Shown in pieces: positions 19,848-28,144 of a stretch of 64,000 nucleotides of DNA. The position numbers were made by a program, and so were the translations under genes. The stretch's first letter is position 1, and each line of letters begins with the position of its first letter. The notes beneath the pieces are model-generated. The model did not search any database. It worked only from the letters and a program-made list of their open reading frames with translations, and was not told where the DNA came from. The DNA is from Haliscomenobacter hydrossis DSM 1100 (lineage in GTDB: Bacteria; Bacteroidota; Bacteroidia; Chitinophagales; Saprospiraceae), in contig NC_015510.1 of the NCBI RefSeq assembly GCF_000212735.1, positions 682,001 to 746,000 on the forward strand. The letters are read 5' to 3'.

Positions 19848-20372
19848 TTAAGCATTGGCAAGTATCTCCTCGTCCGTAATGGGTCGAAAGGAAAATTTAT
19901 ACCCTTCATAAATGGCAATGCCGTAGAATAAAAGATCGATGACTCCAAAAGATTTTGCCATCAGTCCTGACACGGAATCAACCGTATTGATCAACTCATA
20001 TGCAGCAAAAAAATCGACATGGGAAGCTTTGGCAACATAAAGGATCACACCAAGGTAGTTTCCGAAAAAACAGCCTACCAGGGATAAAACAGCGCCCAGA
20101 TAGCCATATACGGGATCGATTCCCTTGCCAGCATAACGAATAGCCATTCCTACCAAGAAGCCGACACCGAGCGCCATGTAGCCAATTTGATAGCCCGTCA
20201 ATGAGGTGATCAAGCCCCATAGCGCAGCCCCAATTATGGCAGCTACCGCACCGGCCAAGATGGCCCTGTTAAAGTCTTGTTCTGTTCGTAAACTTTCCTT
20301 GTACGCGTCTAATTTGTTTTGATCGATTGGAGCATCAGGGTCTAAAGTGGGGTTGTTGTTTTGATTTTCCAT
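19848..20372 (-). CDS. Multi-span inner-membrane protein, unknown (174 aa)
   Basis: A hydrophilic start rich in Asn/Asp/Pro (about 35 residues) is followed by hydrophobic segments: AILAGAVAAIIGAALWGLI, IGYMALGVGFLVGMAI, YLGAVLSLVGCFFGNYLGVILYVA and a fourth near FGVIDLLFYGIAIYEGYKF. This suggests four membrane spans with a cytoplasmic N-terminus. I do not recognise the family by eye. It is the last gene before the terminator of the eCIS block, 99 bases after the preceding gene. It may be an unrelated passenger or take part in anchoring or release; nothing in it proves either. Confidence 0.55.
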   Translation of the reverse strand: MENQNNNPTLDPDAPIDQNKLDAYKESLRTEQDFNRAILAGAVAAIIGAALWGLITSLTGYQIGYMALGVGFLVGMAIRYAGKGIDPVYGYLGAVLSLVGCFFGNYLGVILYVAKASHVDFFAAYELINTVDSVSGLMAKSFGVIDLLFYGIAIYEGYKFSFRPITDEEILANA

Positions 20373-20471
20373 GTTGAGGTTTGTGTTAAAAAGGGTTTAT
20401 AAATGTTTTTCCAGGTGATAACTTGGGATGAGGAAAAATAGTTCCTTTTGTATCAACAGTGGTTCACTATT

Positions 20472-21059
20472 TTATTTAAAGGAGGTAATGATCCCCGCCA
20501 AAGAAAAACCTACCCCCGCACCGAGGATCGCCGTCAACCATTGTTTTTTTACTTTTCCTTTGTTGCATTCTTTGGCGATGACCAGTGCCTGGTTGAGCTG
20601 TTGATTGAGTTGAGTATTGACTTCAGTAAGGTCTTTATTCAATTGTATAAAATTTGCTACTCGCCCTTCCTGAAGTTGGATGACTTGCTTTAGTTCCGCT
20701 ATTTTCATTTGTTGAATGGAATCAAGGGTATTTTGATGATGGTCCAACTGGCGATAATCATCCAGTTGGGATTCGTATTGCAAAATCAAGTCAAAAAATG
20801 GATCGAGTACCGGTTTTTTGATGGTACTCACGGGGTAGTTTTCCGGACGCAATATTTTGATCAACTTAATGAGTGCAACCGAGTCTTTTATCTCCAAATA
20901 ACGAATGGTATCTCTGTTGCTGGCACTCAAATTTATGGGAACCTTGCGCTGAAAGACGCCGTCATCAATGCGTTGAGCCTGAAGTATGGTGTGATCCAGC
21001 ATAACCAAACACAACAACATGAAATAAAGCTTAATTACATTTAGGGTTTGAGTTTTCAT
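20472..21059 (-). CDS. Secreted coiled-coil protein with C-terminal membrane segment (195 aa)
   Basis: From the ATG at 21059 there is a signal peptide (VIKLYFMLLCLVMLDHTILQAQ), then a charged alpha-helical region with long coiled coil (residues about 90-165, Gln/Asn/Leu rich: QQMKIAELKQVIQLQEGR, LNQQLNQALVIAKE). It ends in a hydrophobic stretch (WLTAILGAGVGFSLAGIITSF). The longer frame upstream overlaps the preceding gene and lacks a signal, so I use 21059, ten bases past that gene's stop. The topology suggests a protein that spans the periplasm or is anchored at its C-terminus. No family is recognised. Confidence 0.55.
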   Translation of the reverse strand: MKTQTLNVIKLYFMLLCLVMLDHTILQAQRIDDGVFQRKVPINLSASNRDTIRYLEIKDSVALIKLIKILRPENYPVSTIKKPVLDPFFDLILQYESQLDDYRQLDHHQNTLDSIQQMKIAELKQVIQLQEGRVANFIQLNKDLTEVNTQLNQQLNQALVIAKECNKGKVKKQWLTAILGAGVGFSLAGIITSFK

Positions 21060-21069
21060 CTTTGTCAAA

Positions 21070-21474
21070 TTATCGATGTTGAGAAGTCTGTTGAATTGGA
21101 TAAAAAGAAAAACCACTTTCCTTGCTCTGTTTGCTCAGTTCTTCTTTTAACTTATCCATTACTTTCCCATTGTTGTTGATGCGGTCGCGAACTTTACCGA
21201 TACTCGATCTGGCGTTTATCTCGCGTACTGCCAGGACGTCCAAAATGCTGTAGATGGAATCAATTTGGTTCAAGGCCTTTTTTTCATTTTCTAAAGCCAC
21301 TTGTCGAGCCAATTCCATCTGCTTCAATATGTCTTGTTGCTTTTGCAGGATTTCCTTGATTTCGGCTTTGTGTTGTCGTTTTCGAACGATTTCTCCGCCA
21401 AAAAATCCACCTAGCAGTAAGAAGACGAGGCCAGATGAGATGAATGTGGTTAGTGAATTGGTAGGTATTGTCAT
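21070..21474 (-). CDS. N-anchored coiled-coil protein, spanin-like topology (134 aa)
   Basis: One N-terminal membrane segment (FISSGLVFLLLGGFFGGEIV) is followed by a lysine/glutamate-rich coiled coil (HKAEIKEILQKQQDILKQME, KVRDRINNNGKVMDKLKEEL) and a short polar tail. The topology matches phage i-spanins and other envelope-spanning helpers, but sequence identity cannot be judged by eye. Its stop lies ten bases before the start of another coiled-coil envelope protein, a pairing reminiscent of two-component lysis modules. It follows the eCIS ATPase gene by 111 bases. Confidence 0.5.
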   Translation of the reverse strand: MTIPTNSLTTFISSGLVFLLLGGFFGGEIVRKRQHKAEIKEILQKQQDILKQMELARQVALENEKKALNQIDSIYSILDVLAVREINARSSIGKVRDRINNNGKVMDKLKEELSKQSKESGFSFYPIQQTSQHR

Positions 21475-21585
21475 GAGGAGTGGGTTTATGGTTACAGTTG
21501 GACAGGGACAAGCACGTTGTTGGGATGAAAGGGATGGGTTAAGCCCCAGAAGCGAGGAAATGTAAAGCAGTATCCCGTGAAAGCA

Positions 21586-22897
21586 TCACACCAGTTTTCC
21601 TTCTTTGATCAGCTCATTTTTGATTCCTATGCTCAGGTTTTCAAGGCAAATGACATCGGTCTGCTGTTCCAGTGCCGAGATGCAGCAGTACTGAACGATG
21701 TTCATAATGTTAGCTCCGGTGAGTTCGTAGCGGTTGGAAATCTCCCCCCATTCAATTGCCGGGTCAATTTTTGCCGCAGGTGGAAAAGCCTTTTGCCACA
21801 ACACCTGCCGTTCTTCGGGTTTTGGGATGGGAAAGTAGATCAGTGCCTGGAAGCGCCGTAAAAAGGCATCGTCGATATTGCTTTTGAAATTGGAGGCCAG
21901 AATGGTCAGGCCGGGATAAGCTTCGATGCGCTGGAGCAGGTAACTCACCTCCTGGTTGGCGTATTTGTCGTGCGCGTCACGTATGCCCGTGCGTTTGCCA
22001 AAGAGGGCGTCTGCTTCGTCAAAAAACAGGATCCAGTTCTTGTTTTGGGCCTTGTCGAAGAGTCGGGCCAGGTTCTTTTCCGTCTCGCCAATGTACTTCG
22101 AAACCACCATTGAAAGGTCAATTTTGAACACATCCCGCCCGGTCGTTTTGCCCAGAAGGGTGGCCGTGAGCGTCTTGCCCGTGCCCGGTGGGCCATGAAA
22201 GAGCACCCGATAGCCAGGTTTCACCCGCTTGCCCATGCCCCAGGTCTCAAAAAAAGTCTCCTGATGGCGCACCCAGCTTTCAATTTCCCGAATTTGTTTC
22301 AGGGTGCCGGGAGCGAGTACGAGGTCGTCCCAGTCCATGCCCGTGGAAATGTACTCCGCCGGAAAATCCGTGCTAAAACGGGGCTTGCTTACCTTACCCA
22401 GCGTCAACATTTCTACGACCTCGGGGTCGAGGATGATGCGGCCGCTCATCATGGGCTCGCCGGGGGGTACTGCCTCCAGGTGGAGAATGCCTTTTTGGTG
22501 AAACCAGTGGTCGGTGCTGAACATGCGTTGCACTTCAAGCCGCTTTTCGAGGTCGTCGCCCGCAAGGATAAACTGGGCGGTTTCGCCAGTGGGTAGAATG
22601 TCGCGGTGGTTTTGACCCCTCACGCCGCCAAATTCAGGAAAGTCGCCGCCTTCAGGAAGGTGCTCGGCGAGGATCGAGCGGAAAAAGCCAGGGAGGAGGT
22701 GGGGGGGTCAGGGCGAGGAGGAGGATGGTGTGTTCGTCAACGCTTGGTTTGTAAATGTTCAAAAAATCGGCAAAAGGACTATTGTCATTTGGGAATTCGG
22801 GGGGTGGCGGGGGGGTATAGGGGGTTTGGCCGAAGTGGGAATGGAGTCGGGCGGTGAAAGTTGTAGTAAAGTGTGCAAATAATTCATCGAATTGCAT
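21586..22897 (-). CDS. eCIS AAA+ ATPase (Afp15-like), interrupted by a +1 shift at a G7 run
   Basis: AAA+ ATPase found in all eCIS clusters, thought to assist particle assembly. The ATPase core has Walker A GPPGTGKTLTA and Walker B WILFFDEADALFG, then the second-region-of-homology helices. Reading from the ATG at 22897 gives the N-terminal part (MQFDELFAHF, then a Pro-rich linker, then FLNIYKPSVDEHTILLLALT). It then runs out of frame at seven C (minus strand; G at 22701-22707) and stops at 22652. Removing one base of the run restores [29 protein letters not shown] and joins the core seamlessly (about 437 residues). Without it only the C-terminal part from a downstream GTG (22623) could be made. 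Cause: sequencing error, mutation or phase variation. Confidence 0.85.
22701..22707 (+). repeat. G7 homopolymer at the ATPase frameshift
   Basis: Seven consecutive G (seven C on the coding strand) sit exactly where the ATPase reading frame breaks. A second run of seven G lies at 22809-22815 in the same gene, within its Pro-rich linker. Such runs are prone to slipped-strand mutation and to base-calling errors. Confidence 0.8.
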
Positions 22898-23570
22898 ATC
22901 CAAGTTTGACTAAATCATCCAAAACATTCACATAATCGGACGACTTTTTGTGCATCATAGGAGCAGCAAGAACCATATCTTCATCATCCCTATCCAAGAA
23001 TAGTTCTATTGAAGTTTTATAATATGTTCCTCTAAAATCAACCATTGATAAATCAGCATTTTCAAGTAAATCTCGCTTAACTACGATTTGAAGTTCCGAA
23101 TTCCTTAATATATATTTCGAAGGTAATCCTCGAATTGTCAGCTCTTGGAATTCAGCTGACGAAATATCAATACTCCAATCAGTTTCTTTAAACAACATGC
23201 TATTTGCTTCACATAAAGCACTTTGAGCTAATTCATTATGCATAGGCGACAGATAATTACTGATCATTATCTTACCTACTTGTCCTTTAAATATTACTTT
23301 TTTAAAAAAGGTACCCCAAAACTGTAGAAGGGTATGGGTTTTTAGATTTTCGATAGTTATATTTTCCAATACACCTTGATATACTACACAATTCTTCTGT
23401 TCGCAGTTTTTAAGAACTATGTTCTTCGCATATGATCTTTTACTCATTTCGGAGGAATATGAAAAATAACAGGAAATAAACTTGCAATTTTCAAAATTCA
23501 TATTTTGAAATAGCGAGCCAGAATTAATATCCCTTAAGTCGTCAAAAACTTTACCTTTATTATTTTCCAT
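22884..23570 (-). CDS. Pentapeptide-repeat-like protein, candidate immunity protein (228 aa)
   Basis: Contains degenerate pentapeptide-type repeats at both ends (GSLFQNMNFENCKFISCYFSY near the start; ENADLSMVDFRGTYY near the end), with a strand-rich middle. No signal peptide is seen, so it is cytoplasmic. It starts 18 bases after the stop of the DUF4157 cargo gene and its stop overlaps the start of the ATPase gene by 14 bases, so it is tightly built into the operon. It is strikingly AT-rich (for example 17 G/C of 60 in 22981-23040), the same as the 3' end of the cargo gene. Position and shared composition suggest it neutralises the cargo toxin; this is inference. I chose the ATG at 23570; a GTG at 23576 is possible. 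Confidence 0.6.
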   Translation of the reverse strand: MENNKGKVFDDLRDINSGSLFQNMNFENCKFISCYFSYSSEMSKRSYAKNIVLKNCEQKNCVVYQGVLENITIENLKTHTLLQFWGTFFKKVIFKGQVGKIMISNYLSPMHNELAQSALCEANSMLFKETDWSIDISSAEFQELTIRGLPSKYILRNSELQIVVKRDLLENADLSMVDFRGTYYKTSIELFLDRDDEDMVLAAPMMHKKSSDYVNVLDDLVKLGYAIR

Positions 23571-23588
23571 TATCACATGAGTTTTGAA

Positions 23589-26500
23589 TTATTTTTTTTT
23601 GCTTTTTGGTGGAAATATCCGAAATCCACTTGGTCTAGCATAATTAGCGAAAATTAATTTCTTTCCATAAGATCTAACTAAATGGGCAGGAATTGCACCA
23701 ATTGTTGTTATGTCAAAAATGAGACCCTCATATTTACCTTTTCCAATAAAGTCTGGTTGATTCGGCCCTCCGACTTTTTTAAAATTAGAATTTGAAATTA
23801 ATTGCTCAGCTGCCAACCTTTCAACTGCAGTTCCATAAAAAACTGGACCAAGCCAAGGTTCCTCAGCATTGCTTGCCGCTGAATATTCACGGTCACTCAA
23901 TATTCTTCCACCTGCACCCCTTAAATCACTAGATAATTCACTATTTGCCGATGAAGCAGCGCTTTGTAATTCGCCTTTAGATTTAGTTAGAATTTCCGGG
24001 TCTACTCCTCCCAACTTTTCGAAATAAGATGCAAGCTTAAGTATTTCCGCTTCAATTTTTGGTTTATCTTTTTGATTGGCCCTCAGTAGCCTACCAATCT
24101 CTTGATTACTTTCCTTGGCTTTTCTAATTATTTCCAGTTTGACATCATCACCTTTTGATGCAATTTCCTGTTCGTTTAAATAGGCAAGGACAGTTTTAGG
24201 CGCTGAAGCAATGGTGAGTTGGGGGTTTTTCTCACCACCTTTGAAATAAATACTATGACTTTCACCAGCTTGGTTTCTAAATCGTTTCTTAATTCCGAGC
24301 CAATCCAGAACTTTACCAGCAGCATCCTTCCCCTTATTCACTAGCCCCTTAGCCTTCGCTACCAGCGGCTTCACCAATTTAGCCACCCCGTTCAGCATCT
24401 TGTCCACAATCGTGTCAATCGGCTTCCGAATCTTTTCAATGGTTTTGCGAATTGCCTTTCCAATTCCACTCAAATTTAGCAATCTTGCGATGAAACCCAA
24501 AATAATCGGGATGGTTTGTCCCATGGCCCGTTCTACGGCGGCGATGGCTGGCCCCAGGCGGCCCATGGCAATGTCGACGATGGCGTTGAACACAGAGCTG
24601 ACGAAATCCACGATGCGCTGCCAGTTCTCTACAAAGAACATCACCGTGTTGTAGATGGCGATGATGGCCTGCACGATCGCTCCCACCGGATTCAACATGG
24701 AAACGAGCTTGATGATGCCCTGTTTCACCATTTCGGTAGCGATCCAATTGCGGATGCCCTCCATCACCTGTTCCTTGATTTCCTCGGCTTTCTCTTTGAT
24801 CATGTCCCAGAGCGCCATTGGGCCTTCTGCCACTACCCGTTTGACGATGCCAACGGAGGTCATGGCAAACTGGAGCATGGGCTGTCCAATTTTTTCGCCC
24901 AGTTTCTTCATCAGGGCGTCCTTGGTGAGGTTCATGATTTGCAGCAACAGGAAGATAACGCCCTTCAAATCCCACTGGGCGGGCAGCTGTAAACCGGCAT
25001 CGCCCATGGCCCCGGTGAGCCAGCCCATCATACCCTTGATGAGGTGTTGCTGGATGTTGTTTTTGAAGTTTTCTACCCCTTGTCCAACCGCTTTGCCGAT
25101 ATTTTTGAAGAAACCGATTGGATCGGTGACGATCTTTTTGATGACCGCCTTACCCTTGTTGATGATGCCCATGATCTTCTCGGGGCTGTAACCTGCTTTT
25201 TCAAGCGCCCATTCGAAGAATTTGATCATGGCATTCAGGATCAGGTTGCCCAGCTTGCTCAAGAGGCCAGACATTTCCTCCTTCATCTTTTCAATCTTCT
25301 TGTCGATTGCCTTGATGGCTTCCTCCCGCTTGCTGCACAATTTTTCCCGAAGCTTGTCCCGCTGCTGGTCGATGAACTTATCCATCTCCGCCAGCTTGCC
25401 CTTCATCTCTTTCATCGCTTTTTGGCCAGTGGCGCGCAGGGCTGGACCAAGCGTTTTGACATAAGTCTCGATCTGTTTGCGGGCATTAGCCAGTTCCAGC
25501 TTGCACTCCGCAATGACTTTTTGATTGGCCTTGTCAATATCGGCAATGAGCTTGTCGATCTTCTGAATGTAGCGCTCACGACCAGAACTCAATGCGTTTT
25601 GCACCTCTGGGAAATCATCAATGCCTGCAAAATAATCTTTGATCCATCTTGCACCTCCAAAAAGGCCTGAATATCTACGTTTTTTGAAAGCGTTGATGTC
25701 TCGTTTTACTTCCTTCTCAAAATCAACAGATGCCCGCAACTGTCCTGCATCAAAAGCGCGAAGATTTTGCTTTTCGAGGTTTGCCAGCTTTGTGGTAACG
25801 CTGCTCTTCGCTGCATCAAAAATGCCGTTGATGTGCTTGGTGACTTCCTCTCGTTTCTTTTCAAGGGCGGATTTGGTTTTGGTTTGATTGGCTTTAGTTT
25901 CGTTCAAGCCCCGTTTCCGCTTCGCCCGCATTTGTGACTTGCCCTGGGCTTCTTCCTGTTTGAGGTCTTTCTCTACTTTTTGGGATGCCTGTTCGCCAAA
26001 CTGCTGGATTTTCGCAGGCTCTTCGGCTACTTTTTTCTTAAGGCTCTTGCGCTCCTTGTTGGCTTCGGCCAGCTCACCGCTGTCCACCATGTCGAGTTGA
26101 TCCTGCGTGATGCCCTCTTTTTGCAACAGTTCATCCGATTTGGTATCAAATTCCACAACTTCGGTGTGTTCCGGTTTTAGCGGAGGCACCGCCCCTTTGC
26201 CGAGGTCGAGCATGGGGGTACCTGGCGCTGCTTCTTCGGGCGGCAGCTCGGTGGATTCCGGGGTTGGCTTGGCAGGAAGGGGTTGTTCGATGTCATTGTA
26301 GGTGTCTTTTACCGCACCCACGTCCTTGTTTACTTCACCCAATACCTGGCTGCCTACCACTTTGGCTTTGCCTTGTGATTCAAAATTGTTGACCTCTTTG
26401 ATATTGGTCGGCATGGCACTCACCAAAGCATTGTTGAGGGTGCTCTTAGCAGCCTCTTTGTCGGTGCTGGGTTCTGGTTTTGCATCCAAACCCGCCACCT

Positions 26501-28085
26501 GTTCGTTGTTGCTCATGGCTTGTCCCTCTTCGGGTGGCGCGACCACGGCAGCGTCAGTTTGCTGCTGTTTCTCGCCTGCGTCGTCGTGGGTCTGTTCGTT
26601 TTCAGCCAGGTCGGTGGCCTTCTCGTCGGCCTTGGCGCAAGCAAAAGAACTGGCATCGCTCAGGTCTTTTCCAACGGCGCCCAAGCTTTTTTTCAAGGCC
26701 GCTTCGGCTGCTTCTGCTGCACCTTTTTTGCCCCTTTTGCGTGAAGAAGATTTTCCAGCCGCCCGTTTTCCAGATCCTTTGCCTTTACCACCTTTCTTTT
26801 TAGCTGCCTTCTTTTTGGCTGATTTTTCTTCAGCGGCTACTTTTCCCTGCTCTACTTTTTCCTTGGCCTTTTCAGCAATGGATGGATCAATTGCCTTTTT
26901 TTGGTCCTGATCAGCAGCTTCCAATTCTTTGGCGAGGTCAACTTCTTCCTCGTTCATCTGCAGGGGCTGAGCAGGAGGAGGGGTCAGCACCTCTTTGCGC
27001 TGTACGGAAGCGCCCTGCTGGACGGTGTGCGTTAGTTCATGGGCCAGCAGTGTTTTTCCTTCTGTAGTAGCCGGATTGTATTTTCCTTCGTTGAAATAGA
27101 TGTCGTTTCCGTGGGTGAAAGCTTGGGCATGCAGATCACGGTTCATGGCTGTGGCTTGAGAGTCCGTGTGAATACGAACTCCGCTAAAATCCACTCCAAA
27201 GCCACCTTCCATTGTCGAACGGGTGCTTTCCGGAAGTGGGCTGCCATTGCCCTTGCTCGAATTTAAGCCACTTTCCACCGAGCGAGATGCGGTAGGAGTA
27301 GCACCAGTAGCGGTTTTTGTCTGGGCAGCTTCCTCTTTTTCCTCTGCTTTTTGAACTGGCTCTTCCTTATCTGCTGCCTTTTGAACCGGCTCTTCCTTTT
27401 TGTCCTCCATCTTCTGAACCGGTTCCTCCTGCTTGTCTTCCGCTTTCTGAACTGGTTCTTCCTTATCTGCCGCCTTTTGAACTGGCTCCTCCTTTTTGTC
27501 CTCCGTCTTCGGAACCGGCTCCTCCTCCTCTCTCTCGCATTTCTGAACTGGTTCTTCTTTGTCTGCCGCTTTTTGAACCGGCTCCTCCTTTTTGTCCTCC
27601 ATCTTCTGAACCGGTTCCTCCTGCTTGTCCTCCGCTTTCTGAACTGGTTCTTCTTTGTCTGCCGCCTTTTGAACTGGCTCCTCCTTTTTGTCCTCCATCT
27701 TCTGAACCGGTTCCTCCTGCTTGTCCTCCGCTTTCTGAACTGGTTCTTCTTTGTCTGCCGCCTTTTGAACTGGCTCCTCTTTTTCCGCCATCCGTTGGAT
27801 AAAAGGCGTAATGTTATCCGCTAAGGGTTTGCGCTGCGTCTTGTCCTTCGCATCGCAATCTGCGCACTTGTTTTGCACAGCAGGAGTAGCCTCCGAGCCT
27901 CGCACCACTTTCTCCGCCATGGAGTCTGCTTCACGCTCATGGTGGTCACCGGGCTTGCCCACCTTTAGTTTGGCTTGTATCGTTGGTGCAAAGAAATCCC
28001 CGCCCCCCGCTTTGGCGAAGAACGGTCCCGATCCTTGTTGGGAACGAGACGCTGTCGTTGAAGATTTTTCTGCGGTGGTTTTCAA
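23589..28085 (-). CDS. DUF4157 eCIS cargo protein with nuclease-like C-terminal toxin domain (1498 aa)
   Basis: Probable injected effector. Order: an N-terminal leader with FFAKAGGGDFFAPTIQAKL, EREADSMAEKVV and a CADC pair (about 15-75); fourteen EEPVQK-type repeats (about 95-250); a DUF4157 domain (about 290-365) with the metallopeptidase-like HELTHTVQQG; a Lys/Ala-rich linker; coiled coil (about 700-950); a run of amphipathic and hydrophobic helices (about 950-1260); and a C-terminal tail. The tail has a GTAVERLAAEQL glutamate, PDFIGKGKYEG and FDITT, then AHLVRSYGKKL, matching a restriction-endonuclease-like toxin pattern. The start codon is TTG: an in-frame stop lies just upstream and no ATG occurs before residue 51. 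Base composition drops in about the last 700 bases, suggesting an exchanged toxin module. Confidence 0.8.
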   Translation of the reverse strand: MKTTAEKSSTTASRSQQGSGPFFAKAGGGDFFAPTIQAKLKVGKPGDHHEREADSMAEKVVRGSEATPAVQNKCADCDAKDKTQRKPLADNITPFIQRMAEKEEPVQKAADKEEPVQKAEDKQEEPVQKMEDKKEEPVQKAADKEEPVQKAEDKQEEPVQKMEDKKEEPVQKAADKEEPVQKCEREEEEPVPKTEDKKEEPVQKAADKEEPVQKAEDKQEEPVQKMEDKKEEPVQKAADKEEPVQKAEEKEEAAQTKTATGATPTASRSVESGLNSSKGNGSPLPESTRSTMEGGFGVDFSGVRIHTDSQATAMNRDLHAQAFTHGNDIYFNEGKYNPATTEGKTLLAHELTHTVQQGASVQRKEVLTPPPAQPLQMNEEEVDLAKELEAADQDQKKAIDPSIAEKAKEKVEQGKVAAEEKSAKKKAAKKKGGKGKGSGKRAAGKSSSRKRGKKGAAEAAEAALKKSLGAVGKDLSDASSFACAKADEKATDLAENEQTHDDAGEKQQQTDAAVVAPPEEGQAMSNNEQVAGLDAKPEPSTDKEAAKSTLNNALVSAMPTNIKEVNNFESQGKAKVVGSQVLGEVNKDVGAVKDTYNDIEQPLPAKPTPESTELPPEEAAPGTPMLDLGKGAVPPLKPEHTEVVEFDTKSDELLQKEGITQDQLDMVDSGELAEANKERKSLKKKVAEEPAKIQQFGEQASQKVEKDLKQEEAQGKSQMRAKRKRGLNETKANQTKTKSALEKKREEVTKHINGIFDAAKSSVTTKLANLEKQNLRAFDAGQLRASVDFEKEVKRDINAFKKRRYSGLFGGARWIKDYFAGIDDFPEVQNALSSGRERYIQKIDKLIADIDKANQKVIAECKLELANARKQIETYVKTLGPALRATGQKAMKEMKGKLAEMDKFIDQQRDKLREKLCSKREEAIKAIDKKIEKMKEEMSGLLSKLGNLILNAMIKFFEWALEKAGYSPEKIMGIINKGKAVIKKIVTDPIGFFKNIGKAVGQGVENFKNNIQQHLIKGMMGWLTGAMGDAGLQLPAQWDLKGVIFLLLQIMNLTKDALMKKLGEKIGQPMLQFAMTSVGIVKRVVAEGPMALWDMIKEKAEEIKEQVMEGIRNWIATEMVKQGIIKLVSMLNPVGAIVQAIIAIYNTVMFFVENWQRIVDFVSSVFNAIVDIAMGRLGPAIAAVERAMGQTIPIILGFIARLLNLSGIGKAIRKTIEKIRKPIDTIVDKMLNGVAKLVKPLVAKAKGLVNKGKDAAGKVLDWLGIKKRFRNQAGESHSIYFKGGEKNPQLTIASAPKTVLAYLNEQEIASKGDDVKLEIIRKAKESNQEIGRLLRANQKDKPKIEAEILKLASYFEKLGGVDPEILTKSKGELQSAASSANSELSSDLRGAGGRILSDREYSAASNAEEPWLGPVFYGTAVERLAAEQLISNSNFKKVGGPNQPDFIGKGKYEGLIFDITTIGAIPAHLVRSYGKKLIFANYARPSGFRIFPPKSKKK
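27345..27785 (-). repeat. Tandem repeats encoding EEPVQK units in the cargo protein
   Basis: Fourteen copies of a 10-12 residue unit with core EEPVQK follow a higher-order pattern of three (KAADK, KAEDKQ, KMEDKK). One diverged copy carries a cysteine (KCERE) and the next reads EEPVPK. At DNA level the 90-100 base super-repeats are nearly identical, so copy number probably varies by recombination. Confidence 0.9.
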
Positions 28086-28144
28086 GATTTAATCAATTGA
28101 TTAATTTTATTACACCAAAAAAACAATAACTACTTCAAGAAGCA

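Noticed and set aside
23700-24900. Possible membrane channel function of the hydrophobic helices in the cargo protein
   Set aside because: The helices look amphipathic and sequence alone cannot separate pore formation from packing inside the tube.
24436-24975. A 179-codon minus-strand frame with many His/Arg/Gly codons
   Set aside because: It lies inside the cargo gene in another frame and has no domain-like pattern.
27317-27824. Two long plus-strand frames rich in Leu/Pro and Leu/Arg/Phe opposite the EEPVQK repeats
   Set aside because: They are antisense shadows of a repetitive coding region; composition is explained by the repeats on the minus strand.
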